The translations under genes and the position numbers were made by a program. Below are positions 1 to 8,834 of a stretch of DNA of 64,000 bases, in pieces. Within the stretch, counting starts at the first letter, position 1. Every line of letters begins with the position of its first letter. The stretch lies in assembly GCA_958439725.1 (NCBI GenBank), contig CAUBWJ010000007.1, positions 1 through 64,000 of the forward strand. The letters are read 5' to 3'. Origin of the DNA: an uncultured Muribaculaceae bacterium (GTDB taxonomy: Bacteria; Bacteroidota; Bacteroidia; Bacteroidales; Muribaculaceae). The notes under the pieces were generated by a model. It was not told the DNA's origin. It made no database searches and worked only from the letters and a program-made list of their open reading frames with translations.

Positions 1-29
1 CATCTGCACGACGCTTGACCGCCCCAGCG

Positions 30-701
30 TTAACAAATATTGGGGAACGGGGTCTTAAAGTTCGTCATGCCCACAAACGGCTTTTCATTATCCACACGGT
101 TGTAGATAATTTCCGCTGCCGTATTCTCATGGACAGCATAGTGGAGTTTGTTCTGCACCGTGGCGAAAAACATCTTTGTCATTTTATCTCGCGGGTCATA
201 GTCCGTGGCAGTAGCGTAGATGTCCGTAACCTGTTGGTAAAAGTTGCGCTCGCTGCTGCGGATATCCCTGATGCGTTGTAGCAACTCACGGAAATAACGG
301 TTGCCACCCTGCTTCAACCGCTCGTCATCCATGGCAAACCCTTTCTGTATATATTCGTGAAGCCGTTGAGTAGCCCAACGACGAAACCGGGTAGCGACTT
401 GAGATTGAACGCGATAGCCAAGGGCAATAACCATATCAAGGTTATAGTGGTCGATGTTTCGTTTTACCTGACGATTACCTTCCTGCCGAACTAACAAGAA
501 TTTCTTGTTAGTTGATCCTATGGTAAGTTCTCCATCTTTATATATATTCTCTACATGTTGACTAATGTTCTGTTGCGTGGTGCAATAAATTTCCGCCAAC
601 TGATTTTGTGTAAGCCATAAATCTTCATCGGCAAAGCGTACGGAAACCTGCGTGATTTCATCGTCGTCCTGATAGAGTATTATTTTGTTTTCTTCGTTCA
701 T
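30..701 (-). CDS. RhuM family protein, C-terminally shortened
   Basis: The 223-residue product matches the virulence RhuM family. The N-terminal half has a winged-helix-like segment (LWLTQNQLAEIY, about residues 28-39) followed by the family core (VRQEGNRQVKRNIDHYNLDMVIALGYRV, then the RRWATQRLHEYI stretch). Family members usually run to about 330 residues and continue past the GMTNF motif into a KNYL-type helical region. Here the frame stops about 10 residues after GMTNF. The stop lies 30 bp from the window edge, and the next frame stays open to the edge, so a frameshift or real truncation cannot be separated. The molecular function of the family is not well established; members often sit on genomic islands. 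The 3' end of tRNA-Gly faces this gene. Family assignment is firm; intactness is doubtful. Confidence 0.8.
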   Translation of the reverse strand: MNEENKIILYQDDDEITQVSVRFADEDLWLTQNQLAEIYCTTQQNISQHVENIYKDGELTIGSTNKKFLLVRQEGNRQVKRNIDHYNLDMVIALGYRVQSQVATRFRRWATQRLHEYIQKGFAMDDERLKQGGNRYFRELLQRIRDIRSSERNFYQQVTDIYATATDYDPRDKMTKMFFATVQNKLHYAVHENTAAEIIYNRVDNEKPFVGMTNFKTPFPNIC

Positions 702-788
702 GTCAAATTTCCGTCCTTAAAGATGATGTTTTTTTGATAAAACTGAGGTTAGTTTGGCGAGGTATTAAAATCGAGTGGCTATGATAAA

Positions 789-832
789 AAAGCCAAATGG
801 TTAACGGTTGTGGGTGTTAACTATTTGGCTTT
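789..832 (-). terminator. Terminator behind tRNA-Gly
   Basis: The inverted repeat AAAGCCAAAT / ATTTGGCTTT, with an inner GTTAAC/GTTAAC pair, forms a long stem on the minus strand. It is followed there by a run of six T. It sits just downstream of the tRNA 3' end. Confidence 0.75.
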
Positions 833-840
833 CATGAGGG

Positions 841-913
841 AGCGGCAAACGGGGCTCGAACCCGCGACCCTCAGCTTGGGAAGCTGATGCTCTACCAACT
901 GAGCTACTGCCGC
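841..913 (-). tRNA. tRNA-Gly (anticodon CCC)
   Basis: A 73-nt cloverleaf folds on the minus strand. The acceptor stem pairs GCGGCAG with TTGCCGC (one G-T wobble). The D arm is GCTC...GAGC. The anticodon stem TCAGC/GCTGA encloses the loop TTCCCAA, placing CCC at positions 34-36. The T arm is GCGGG TTCGAGC CCCGT. The discriminator base is T, as in bacterial tRNA-Gly. CCA is not encoded. The 3' end points toward the RhuM gene, so it could be an integration site. Confidence 0.95.
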
Positions 914-980
914 GATTTGTGTTGGTTTCGGCTGATGGTGGGCAGCCGGAGGTCAGCGATGCAAAATTAGGCAAAATAAA

Positions 981-1019
981 ATATGAGGCAAAATCCTGAG
1001 GGGATTTTTTGCCTCATAT
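981..1019 (-). terminator. Terminator of the outer-membrane protein gene
   Basis: ATATGAGGC pairs with GCCTCATAT, extended inward by AAAATCC / GGATTTT. On the minus strand the stem is followed by a T-rich stretch. It lies about 55 bp past the stop codon of the barrel protein gene. Confidence 0.7.
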
Positions 1020-1073
1020 CGGTGATAAGTCTGGAAATAAGATTAAGAAATATATCTTAATCAGGAAAGTGCA

Positions 1074-1685
1074 TCAGAAGAGGTAGGCTGCGGTTACAGT
1101 CCAGTAGCGGTTGTGGCCTTCGATGTTGGCAGTGGAAGTGGTGCCTGTGGTCTTGAGGGCTTTTGTGAGGCCGAGACCGTAGGATGCTGAAACCTGGAGA
1201 TGCTTGAGCAGCTCAACACCTGCGCCGAAGCTCCATGCGGTGTCGAAGCGACGGCCTTTGACGTCCTCCATGTAGTTTTTGCTGCCGGTCATCAGTGAGA
1301 ATACGGGGCCGGTGGTGAGGAACGGCCGGGCAATGGCATTAATCACCGGAATGTTCATTTTCCACTTGAGGTTGATGGGGAGGTCGATATAATCGCGGCC
1401 CACTTTCTCGGTTCCGATGTTTTCCTCGAACCACTGCTGGTTGCGGCGCACATACATAAGCGATGCGTCGAAGCCGATGCCAACTACGGGCATGGTGAAT
1501 TCAGTGATGATACCGCCGGTGAATCCGGCACGGTTGGAAGAGTCGAAAATGGAGTTGTTGAAATGCAGGGTGCTGACATTCACGCCGGCACGGAGACCGA
1601 AGCGGAACTGTGCGTCGGCTTTCATTGAAAGACCTGAAATCACGATTGCTGCGATTACAGCGAGAAATTTGATTTGCTTTTTCAT
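1074..1685 (-). CDS. Outer membrane beta-barrel protein (PorT/OMP_b-brl type)
   Basis: The 203-residue protein starts with a signal peptide (MKKQIKFLAVIAAIVISGLSMKADA, cleavage after ADA). It continues directly into RFGLRAGVNVSTLHF, the typical first strand of small Bacteroidota outer-membrane barrels. Alternating aromatic/hydrophobic strands and glycine turns follow. The C-terminus, RYWTVTAAYLF, ends in an aromatic residue as barrel proteins do. No enzyme motif is visible. Such proteins are common and mostly of unknown ligand. It lies 30 bp downstream of ligA on the same strand and has its own terminator. Barrel call is firm; function unknown. Confidence 0.85.
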   Translation of the reverse strand: MKKQIKFLAVIAAIVISGLSMKADAQFRFGLRAGVNVSTLHFNNSIFDSSNRAGFTGGIITEFTMPVVGIGFDASLMYVRRNQQWFEENIGTEKVGRDYIDLPINLKWKMNIPVINAIARPFLTTGPVFSLMTGSKNYMEDVKGRRFDTAWSFGAGVELLKHLQVSASYGLGLTKALKTTGTTSTANIEGHNRYWTVTAAYLF

Positions 1686-1715
1686 ACTTGTAAGTTATTT
1701 GTGATAAAAAAGTTG

Positions 1716-3740
1716 TTATTGATTGTTTTCCGGCTGGTTGATGAGCCGGAGGAAAGAGTCTTCGTCCATGATGGGCACTCCGAGGCGCGAGGCTTTCTCA
1801 AGCTTGGCGGGGCCCATGTTGTCGCCAGCGAGAACGAATGAGGTTTTTTTGGAAATCGAGCTTACGTTCTTGCCGCCGTTCAGCTCGATGAGTTCTTTGT
1901 AGCGGTCGCGGGAATTGTGGGAGAAGGTGCCGGATATCACTATCTGTTTTCCTGCGAGAATTTCGGAGCGGGGAGTTGAAGTGTCCACATCCATTTCCAT
2001 TTTCAATCCGGCGGCACGCAGACGCTCCACGAGGCTTCGCACTTCGGGGCGCGAGAAATAGTCAACAATGCCGGCGGCAATGCGCGGGCCGACGTCCTCT
2101 ATCGCTGTGAGTTCGGCTTCGGACATCGACATCAGACGGTCGATGGAGCCTGCGGCGCGCGCGATTTTCTTGGCGCCGGTCTCGCCCACATTTGGAACGG
2201 AGAGAGCGTAGAGCACGCGGTCGAAGGGAACCGACAGCGATGCGCGGAGGCCGTCGAGAATCCTTTCGGCGCTCTTCTCGCCGAAGCCCGGGAGGGCGGC
2301 AAGCTGGTCGTATGTGAGCGAATACAGGTCGGCGGGGTCTTTGGCGAGTCCGCTGCGATAGAGCAGGGTGGCCGTTTCCTCGCCGATGCCGTCGATGTTC
2401 ATCATGCGGCGTCCTACGAAGTGCTCTATGCGGCCCTCGATCTGAGGGGCGCAGCCGTAGATGTTGGGGCATACAATCGCTGCCTCTCCCTCTACATGGC
2501 GAAGCGGTGTGCCGCACGAGGGGCAGACGGTGACGAATTCCACGGGCGATGCTGAGGGGTCGCGGTGCTCCAGATCCACATCCACTATCTTGGGGATGAT
2601 TTCGCCGCCTTTCTCCACATAAAGCCAGTCGTGTTCATGTAGGTTGAGCGAGCGTATTATGTCGGCGTTATGGAGCGAGGCACGTTTCACAACCGTTCCC
2701 GAAAGGAGCACCGGATCGAGGTTTGCCACAGGGGTGATGATACCGGTGCGCCCCACTTCAAACGAAACGAAGCGGAGAGGTGTCAGCGCGCGCTCGGCCT
2801 GAAACTTATAGGCCACGGCCCAGCGGGGACTCTTGGCCGTGAAGCCCAGATTGAGCTGCTGGCGAAGGGAGTTGACTTTGAACACCAGTCCGTCAGTAGC
2901 CACGGGGAGTTCCTTGCGGGCGGTGTCCCAATGTGAAATGAAGGCATCCACTTCATCGAGGGTGTGGAGCAGGGTCATGGCGTCGCTCACCTTGAATCCC
3001 CACTCGCGGGCTGCCTGCATATTGTCGTAATGGTTGTCGGCGGGAAGATTGTCGCCCAGAAGATAATAGAAGTAGGCGTCGAGTCCGCGGCGTCCCACTT
3101 CGGCTGAGTTCTGCATCTTGAGCGTTCCGGAGGCTGCATTGCGCGGATTGGCGAAAAGGGGTTCCTCGTTGAACTCCCTTTCGGCGTTCAGTGCGTCGAA
3201 AGCTTTCCAGGGGAGCACAATCTCGCCGCGTATCTCGAATTCGTCGGGCCAGCCTGATCCACGGAGCTGCAGTGGAATGCTGCGGATGGTCTTCACATTG
3301 TCGGTGACCACGTCGCCTTTCTCGCCGTCGCCGCGGGTCACCGCCCTTACCAGGCGGCCGCCCGAATAGTGGAGGGAGATTGACGTGCCGTCAAATTTCA
3401 TCTCGCCCACGATGTCGAATTTTTCGCCCAGGAGGGCTTCGCGGCAGCGGCGCACGAAATCATTCACTTCGTCGATAGAATACGTGTTGGCCAAAGAAAG
3501 CATCAGGCGCCGGTGGACAAACTGTTCGAATCCTTTGGCAGCCAGGTCAGAACCGACGCGGTGCGACGGCGACAGAGGGTCGTCAAACTCGGGATGCTCG
3601 GCCTCGAGGGCTTCGAGGCGTTTCATCATCATGTCATAATCATAATCGGAGATAGCCGGGCTGTTGAGCACATAATAGTTGTAATTGTGTTCATTGAGTG
3701 CGCGCCGCAGGGCTTCGATTTCTTCTTTGGCTGATTGCAT
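1716..3740 (-). CDS. ligA: NAD-dependent DNA ligase LigA
   Basis: LigA seals nicks in DNA during replication and repair using NAD+. Counting from the chosen Met, the adenylated lysine is K115 in MKFDG, the same position as in E. coli. The domain order is complete: Ia domain with HNYNYYVLNSPAISD, adenylation domain, OB fold, a four-cysteine zinc finger (C406, C409, C424, C430), helix-hairpin-helix repeats (LPGFGEKSA), and a C-terminal BRCT domain (ILAGKQIVISGTFS onward). The frame is open 14 codons further upstream, but a TATCTTTG -7 element (3769-3776, minus strand) lies inside that extension and LigA proteins begin at about this point. The start at 3740 gives 674 residues, the normal family length. 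Confidence 0.97.
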   Translation of the reverse strand: MQSAKEEIEALRRALNEHNYNYYVLNSPAISDYDYDMMMKRLEALEAEHPEFDDPLSPSHRVGSDLAAKGFEQFVHRRLMLSLANTYSIDEVNDFVRRCREALLGEKFDIVGEMKFDGTSISLHYSGGRLVRAVTRGDGEKGDVVTDNVKTIRSIPLQLRGSGWPDEFEIRGEIVLPWKAFDALNAEREFNEEPLFANPRNAASGTLKMQNSAEVGRRGLDAYFYYLLGDNLPADNHYDNMQAAREWGFKVSDAMTLLHTLDEVDAFISHWDTARKELPVATDGLVFKVNSLRQQLNLGFTAKSPRWAVAYKFQAERALTPLRFVSFEVGRTGIITPVANLDPVLLSGTVVKRASLHNADIIRSLNLHEHDWLYVEKGGEIIPKIVDVDLEHRDPSASPVEFVTVCPSCGTPLRHVEGEAAIVCPNIYGCAPQIEGRIEHFVGRRMMNIDGIGEETATLLYRSGLAKDPADLYSLTYDQLAALPGFGEKSAERILDGLRASLSVPFDRVLYALSVPNVGETGAKKIARAAGSIDRLMSMSEAELTAIEDVGPRIAAGIVDYFSRPEVRSLVERLRAAGLKMEMDVDTSTPRSEILAGKQIVISGTFSHNSRDRYKELIELNGGKNVSSISKKTSFVLAGDNMGPAKLEKASRLGVPIMDEDSFLRLINQPENNQ

Positions 3741-3768
3741 CGTATGTGTAAACGGGTTATGGAGGTGA

Positions 3769-3776
3769 CAAAGATA
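3769..3776 (-). promoter_or_regulatory. -7 promoter element for ligA
   Basis: TATCTTTG matches the Bacteroidota -7 consensus TAnnTTTG and ends 28 bp before the ligA start at 3740. It excludes the upstream Met of the longer frame. No clear -33 TTTG is seen. Confidence 0.6.
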
Positions 3777-3882
3777 CTCCATTTAAAGTATGGTAAAGGA
3801 GAAGCGATTTTAATTTAACAAAAATTAATAATAAGGAGCGAAAATAAATTGATGGAAACGTAATTTGTTCGTAACAACTCCG

Positions 3883-3890
3883 TAACTTTG
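3883..3890 (+). promoter_or_regulatory. -7 promoter element for the M28 lipoprotein gene
   Basis: TAACTTTG matches TAnnTTTG, 22 bp before the ATG at 3913. A TTTG lies 15 bp upstream, a shorter gap than the usual 19-21 bp. Confidence 0.55.
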
Positions 3891-3912
3891 CCAGAACAAA
3901 CCAATCAAGATT

Positions 3913-4929
3913 ATGTTGAAAACTGTTTCCCTTTTCATTGGCATAATACTTTTGAGCTCGTGTGGCTCAGGAAAGGCAGGGAGCGACGGCACGCATGCCG
4001 ACACTACCATGGCCGTTTCCGAAGTAAAAGCGGGCAGGGAGATACCCTCGTTCAACGAGGATAGCGCCTATCTGCACATTTCGCGTCAGGTAGGTTTCGG
4101 ACCGAGAGTTCCCCGTACAAAGGCGCATACCGACTGCGCCAACTATATAGTTGATGTGCTTCATAAAGCCGGTTCCGATACAATCATCACCCAGAACGCG
4201 ATGGTGAGCGCCTATACCGGCGACGTCCTTCCCATAACCAATATAATGGGCCGTTTCAATAGCGGAGCGAAGCGCAAAGTGCTCCTTCTTGCCCATTATG
4301 ACACCCGTCCGTGGGCCGACAATGAGGAAGATCCGGCCAAACACAACACACCCATTGACGGTGCTAACGACGGAGCCAGCGGCGTCGGCGTCCTCCTTGA
4401 GATTGCCAGACTCATCGGCAACCAGAAGCCCGACGTAGGAGTGGACATACTTCTTGTCGATGCCGAAGATTACGGCAAGACGGAAGGGTGGGGCTCCAAC
4501 GAAATGACATGGTGTCTGGGCACGCAGCACTGGATCAAAAATATGCCTTACAAAACCCAGGAAGAGCGTCCGGCCTACGGCATACTGCTTGACATGGTCG
4601 GGGGGCGCGGCGCGCGTTTTCACCGCGAATATCTTTCGCACCGCGAGGCTCCCGATGTGGTTGACCGCGTGTGGAGCGAGGCTTCCGTATCGCCCTACGC
4701 CTCGGTATTCGTCAACGACATCGGCGGCGGTATAACCGACGACCATGTTTTCATAAACCGTGGCGGCATTCCGTGCATAGACATTATAGAATGCAACAAT
4801 CCGCAGACAGGGTCGTTCAATCCCACGTGGCACCGCCTGAGCGACAACCTCACCAACATTGACCGTTCCACTCTCAAGGCCGTGGGCCAGGTGGTGACAA
4901 ACGTCATTTATAAAGAGCGCGGAAAATAA
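3913..4929 (+). CDS. M28 family / glutaminyl-peptide cyclotransferase-like lipoprotein
   Basis: The 338-residue exported lipoprotein has lipobox LLSSC with the lipidated Cys at 17. The body is a zinc-dependent M28 fold. Candidate metal ligands are H128 and D130 in AHYDTRPWAD, D153 in ANDGASG, E185/D186 in DAEDYG, and the late His in DDHVFINRGG. The HYDTRPWAD and WGSNEMTWCLGTQHW patterns resemble the bacterial M28 branch related to glutaminyl cyclase, which turns N-terminal Gln into pyroglutamate, more than aminopeptidases. The gene is monocistronic with its own -7 element and terminator. Which reaction it performs cannot be settled from sequence alone. Confidence 0.85.
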   Translation: MLKTVSLFIGIILLSSCGSGKAGSDGTHADTTMAVSEVKAGREIPSFNEDSAYLHISRQVGFGPRVPRTKAHTDCANYIVDVLHKAGSDTIITQNAMVSAYTGDVLPITNIMGRFNSGAKRKVLLLAHYDTRPWADNEEDPAKHNTPIDGANDGASGVGVLLEIARLIGNQKPDVGVDILLVDAEDYGKTEGWGSNEMTWCLGTQHWIKNMPYKTQEERPAYGILLDMVGGRGARFHREYLSHREAPDVVDRVWSEASVSPYASVFVNDIGGGITDDHVFINRGGIPCIDIIECNNPQTGSFNPTWHRLSDNLTNIDRSTLKAVGQVVTNVIYKERGK

Positions 4930-4958
4930 GCCGGTACACCGAAAGCGGTGACCGGCTT
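4928..4958 (+). terminator. Hairpin terminator after the M28 gene
   Basis: AAGCCGGT-A-CACCG pairs with CGGTG-ACCGGCTT around an AAAG loop. The stem begins on the stop codon of the M28 gene. The flank downstream is AT-rich rather than a pure T run. Confidence 0.6.
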
Positions 4959-4992
4959 AATAGCTTAAGATTTTGTATATAAGTTTTATAAG

Positions 4993-5019
4993 TCTTATAA
5001 ATCTTATAAATCTTATATT
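4993..5019. repeat. 9-bp tandem repeat at the GH3 stop codon
   Basis: TCTTATAAA occurs twice and a third unit, TCTTATATT, touches the GH3 stop codon. A related TTTTATAAG precedes them. It lies between two convergent genes. Confidence 0.7.
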
Positions 5020-7223
5020 TAATACACGGTGTAAGGTTCGCCTTTGATAATGAGGTCGGCAAAGTTTCCTGCAGAGTGGAACGGCTGGCCTCCTCCTATA
5101 TATATCTGGAGGGAGCCGGGCGCCATGACAAGATTTCCGCGGTTGTCCACGAGGCCGAGCTCTTCGGGGGTGAGCGTAAAGGAAACCTTGCGGCTTTCAC
5201 CCGGCTTGAGGCTTACACGACGGAAGCCTTTGAGCGAACGCACCGGAACGGCCACACGGCCTTCGGGAGAATGGCTTACGTAGAGCTGCACTACTTCGTC
5301 GCCCTCGCGCTTACCTGTGTTTTTTACGGTGACTGAAACCGTAGCGTCGTGGCCGGTGGTCACGCTGTCGGGCGCGGTGAGCGGGCTGTATGAAAATTTG
5401 GTATAGCTCAGCCCGTGGCCGAAAGGATAACGCACATCACCCTTGAAATAACGGTAGGTGCGTCCGGCCATGGAGTAGTCTTCGAAATCGGGCAGGTCGC
5501 GGTCGGATTTGTATGTGGTCAGAGGCATGCGTCCCGAGGGATTATAGCTTCCGAACAGAATGTCAGTTATCGCGTCGCCGGCAGCCTGGCCTCCATACCA
5601 TGCCTGAAGAATGGCATCGACATTATCGCTTTCCCATTCAAAACTCATAACGGAGCCTGACATGTTTACGAGAATAACCGGACGTCCGGTTTTCTTCAGC
5701 TCCTTGAGGAGTGCGGTCTGCGGAGCGGGAAGAGCTATCGTGGTGCGGTCGCCGCTTGCAAAGCCGCCATATCCGGCCGCACCGGCATCACCGGCCTCAC
5801 CCTCATAGTCGGCGCTTATTCCGCCCACGAATATTATAATGTCGGCCTTGGCCGCTTTGCTCGCAACTTCGGCCGGAGAGGGGGCGCCGGGCAGGGGAGT
5901 CACGAATCCCACACCGGTGATGGTGTCGATCTGTATGCGGTTGCCAAACCGTTTTTTCAGGCTCTTATACGGGGTGATTATTTCGCTTGGCACTCCGAAA
6001 TAGTTGGCAAGCAGGGTGGATTCGTTGTTGATGTTAGGGCCTACCAGAGCTATCCGGCGCACCTTTGTGGAATCAAGCGGCAGAATGTTACCTTCATTTT
6101 TAAGAAGCACCATTGACTTGCGGGCCATATTGTAGGCGTGGGCCTTGTGCTCGGGGCATTCGATTACCTTGCGGCCAATCGAGGCATAGGGATTGCGGGC
6201 CACGGGGTCGAACATTCCGAGCCGGAACTGGATTTCAAGCAGCCTTGCCAGCGATACGTTGATTTCCTTTTCGGTGATTATGCCCTGCTCCACGGCCTGC
6301 ACCAGGCGGGGATACAGGTTGCCGCATTCGAGGTCGGTTCCGCTGAGCACGGCGTCGGCCACGGCCTCGGTGTCGTTGGAATGTGTCTTGTGATTGTGGG
6401 CGAAATCATTTACCGCCCAGCAGTCGGAGGTGACATAGCCGTTGAAATGCCACTGGTTGCGGAGTATGTCCTGAAGCAGCTCATTGTGGCCGCAGCACGG
6501 CTGTCCGTCGAGGCGGTTGTAGGCACACATCACGCCATGTACCTTTGCTTTCACCACCAGTTCGCGGAATGCCGGAAGATAGGTGTCCCAGAGATCGTGA
6601 GGGGAAACACGGGCGTCGAACACATGGCGGTTGCCTTCGGGGCCGCTGTGCACGGCATAGTGTTTGGCACAAGCCACGGCTTTGAGATAGAACGGGTCGG
6701 AACCCTCGAGACCGCGCACCATGGCCGCACCCATTTTGGCCGTGAGATAGGGATCTTCGCCGTAGGTTTCCTGTCCGCGTCCCCAGCGCGGGTCGCGAAA
6801 AATGTTGATGTTGGGTGTCCAGTAGGTGAGTCCGCGGTACTGCGGGATCCCTTTTCCGGCGGCAAGAGCCTCGTTGAACAGCGCGCGGCCTTCGGTGGAG
6901 GCTATGTCGCCCACGCGTTGCAGCCCCTCCGGATCGAATGTCGCCGCCATGGCTATTGCCTGGGGGAAAACGGTGACCTTCTCGGGGGTGCGCGCCACAC
7001 CGTGGAGCGCCTCATTCCACCAGTTATACGCCGGGATGCCGAGACGGGGAATGGCCGCAGCCTCGTGCTTCATAAGATTGACCTTTTCTTCAAGCGTGAG
7101 CCGGGAAAGCAGGTCGGTTACACGCTGCTCCACCGGAAGGTCGGGATTGCGGAACGGTTCCTGTGCGGGAAGCGACAGGGATGCGGAAAGCAGAATTGCC
7201 CCCAGAATGTATTTCGGATTCAT
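5019..7223 (-). CDS. Glycoside hydrolase family 3, beta-xylosidase/beta-glucosidase type
   Basis: The 734-residue exported enzyme has a signal peptide ending LSLPA. GH3 enzymes cleave terminal beta-linked glucose, xylose or related sugars with retention. The (beta/alpha)8 domain carries the nucleophile D267 in GYVTSDCWA and the substrate-binding K187-H188 pair (ACAKHYAVHSG). The early motif PAYNWWNEALHGVAR is typical of the Xyl3A-like branch. The second alpha/beta domain spans about residues 385-600, and a C-terminal FnIII-like domain (TVSVTVKNTGKREGDEVVQLYV) begins near 635. It stands alone, convergent with the M28 gene, so its substrate is not indicated by neighbours. The family is certain; the specificity is not. 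Confidence 0.93.
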   Translation of the reverse strand: MNPKYILGAILLSASLSLPAQEPFRNPDLPVEQRVTDLLSRLTLEEKVNLMKHEAAAIPRLGIPAYNWWNEALHGVARTPEKVTVFPQAIAMAATFDPEGLQRVGDIASTEGRALFNEALAAGKGIPQYRGLTYWTPNINIFRDPRWGRGQETYGEDPYLTAKMGAAMVRGLEGSDPFYLKAVACAKHYAVHSGPEGNRHVFDARVSPHDLWDTYLPAFRELVVKAKVHGVMCAYNRLDGQPCCGHNELLQDILRNQWHFNGYVTSDCWAVNDFAHNHKTHSNDTEAVADAVLSGTDLECGNLYPRLVQAVEQGIITEKEINVSLARLLEIQFRLGMFDPVARNPYASIGRKVIECPEHKAHAYNMARKSMVLLKNEGNILPLDSTKVRRIALVGPNINNESTLLANYFGVPSEIITPYKSLKKRFGNRIQIDTITGVGFVTPLPGAPSPAEVASKAAKADIIIFVGGISADYEGEAGDAGAAGYGGFASGDRTTIALPAPQTALLKELKKTGRPVILVNMSGSVMSFEWESDNVDAILQAWYGGQAAGDAITDILFGSYNPSGRMPLTTYKSDRDLPDFEDYSMAGRTYRYFKGDVRYPFGHGLSYTKFSYSPLTAPDSVTTGHDATVSVTVKNTGKREGDEVVQLYVSHSPEGRVAVPVRSLKGFRRVSLKPGESRKVSFTLTPEELGLVDNRGNLVMAPGSLQIYIGGGQPFHSAGNFADLIIKGEPYTVY

Positions 7224-7441
7224 TGCAATTTTTTGGTTAATTATGAGAAATGCGCTTATTTTACTGCATAGTTAATGATTTATCTCCAAAAATCACTTGC
7301 ACTTTATTCTTAATAAGTTGTGTAATCCTATTTTGAGTCACAAAATGTGGATGTATGGAACAAAACGGGCCGCTAATATGTTAAAAAATTACTTAGATTA
7401 ACAAACTATCATTAAAAACACCTTTAAAACAATAAAGCATC

Positions 7442-8743
7442 ATGAGAAGAATCTCTACAGTAGCATGTGCTATGTTGCTTGCTGTTCTTTTACCTGAGCT
7501 ATCATTGGCCCAGAAACAGCGTTCACAGGAATTCAAGGACAAATATCAACTGAAGGAAGCCGTGGTTCTGAGCCGCCACAATATCCGTTCGCCTCTGAGC
7601 GACAGCAAGAGTGACCTTGGCCAGATGACACCCCACCAGTGGAACAAATGGACCGCTCCCAAGAGCGAGCTTACTTTGCGCGGCGGTGTGCTCGAGACCC
7701 AGATGGGACAGTATTTCCGCAAATGGGCCGAGGATGCCGGGCTGTTCCCGGTAAACCATACTCCGGATGCCGACGACGTAAACGTGATAGCCAACTCAAT
7801 GCAGCGCTGCATAGCCACAGCCCGGTATTTCACTTCGGGATTCATGCCCGTGGGTGGCATTGAGGTCTATCACCGCTATATGCCCAGCAAGATGGACCCG
7901 CTGTTCAATCCGCAGCTTACCAAAGTGACTCCCGAATTCGTGGCGACGGCCATGGAACAGATCAAAGCGATGGGAGGCAAAAAAGGAATCAAAGGAATAA
8001 ATGAGGCCATAGCTCCTGACTATGCCATGATTATCGACGTGATGGACGTGGACCAGTCGCCCATGGCCAAGAACAAGAATCCCAAGCTTGATGCCCTTGA
8101 CAACTATGACACGGAATTCCTCTGGGAGGTCTATCAGGAGCCCAGACTCAAGAGCGGTTCGGCGCTGAAGGAACTCAACTCGGCAAGCGACGCGCTGATT
8201 CTCCAGTATTATGAGCAGCCGGATACTCTCAAGGCGGCCTTCGGCCATAAGCTCACCCGCAAGGACTGGGAGAAGATAGCCCATGTGAAGGACACCTACC
8301 AGGATGTTCTCTTCACCGCTCCTATCGTGGCCGCCAATGTGGCACATCCGCTTATCCAGTACATGTATGACGAGCTTCGTTCTCCGGCCCGTAAATTCAC
8401 ATTCCTCGTGGGCCATGACAGCAATCTTTCTTCCGTGGCCACCGCACTGGGCGTGGAGGAATACGAGCTTCCCAATGCCATAGAGAAGAAGACTCCCATC
8501 GGCTCCAAAATAGTTGTGGAGAAATTTATGGGCAAGGACGGCAAGGAATATGCCGATATCAACATCGTTTATCAGAGCGTGGACCAGCTCCGCAATATGG
8601 AGTTGCTTGACCTCGACAATCCTCCTATGATTTATCCGCTGACACTTAAAGGTCTTCAGCGTAACGCCGACGGCCTCTATGACATTGCCGACGTGAACGC
8701 ACGCTTCGAGCAGGCGCTCCGTGACTACGAGAATATCAAATAA
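7442..8743 (+). CDS. Histidine acid phosphatase, glucose-1-phosphatase (Agp)-like
   Basis: The 433-residue exported protein has a signal peptide ending LSLAQ. Histidine acid phosphatases hydrolyse phosphomonoesters through a phosphohistidine. The catalytic motif is SRHNIRSPLS (R45, H46, R49), with Asn where phytases have Gly, as in E. coli Agp (SRHNLRAP). The second motif GHDSN places H325 and D326 at the family's HD site, again as in Agp. Glucose-1-phosphate, inositol phosphates or other organic phosphates are possible substrates. It converges on a phosphate-type porin gene with a shared terminator between them, which fits phosphate scavenging. Confidence 0.9.
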   Translation: MRRISTVACAMLLAVLLPELSLAQKQRSQEFKDKYQLKEAVVLSRHNIRSPLSDSKSDLGQMTPHQWNKWTAPKSELTLRGGVLETQMGQYFRKWAEDAGLFPVNHTPDADDVNVIANSMQRCIATARYFTSGFMPVGGIEVYHRYMPSKMDPLFNPQLTKVTPEFVATAMEQIKAMGGKKGIKGINEAIAPDYAMIIDVMDVDQSPMAKNKNPKLDALDNYDTEFLWEVYQEPRLKSGSALKELNSASDALILQYYEQPDTLKAAFGHKLTRKDWEKIAHVKDTYQDVLFTAPIVAANVAHPLIQYMYDELRSPARKFTFLVGHDSNLSSVATALGVEEYELPNAIEKKTPIGSKIVVEKFMGKDGKEYADINIVYQSVDQLRNMELLDLDNPPMIYPLTLKGLQRNADGLYDIADVNARFEQALRDYENIK

Positions 8744-8778
8744 GCCGCTTTGCGGAAATTTGCAAAACTGACGAAAAA

Positions 8779-8810
8779 ATGGCGGTGAATCCGACTGGAT
8801 TCACCGCCAT
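8779..8810. terminator. Bidirectional terminator between phosphatase and porin genes
   Basis: A perfect 14-bp stem (ATGGCGGTGAATCC / GGATTCACCGCCAT) has a 4-nt loop. On the minus strand it is followed by six T, giving a strong terminator for the porin gene. The plus side is AT-rich. Confidence 0.85.
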
Positions 8811-8834
8811 TAATATGTCTGTATGCGCAGGGTT

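Noticed and set aside
6138..7271. 377-residue frame antisense to the GH3 gene
   Set aside because: Runs through the conserved GH3 catalytic part on the other strand; no promoter or motif.
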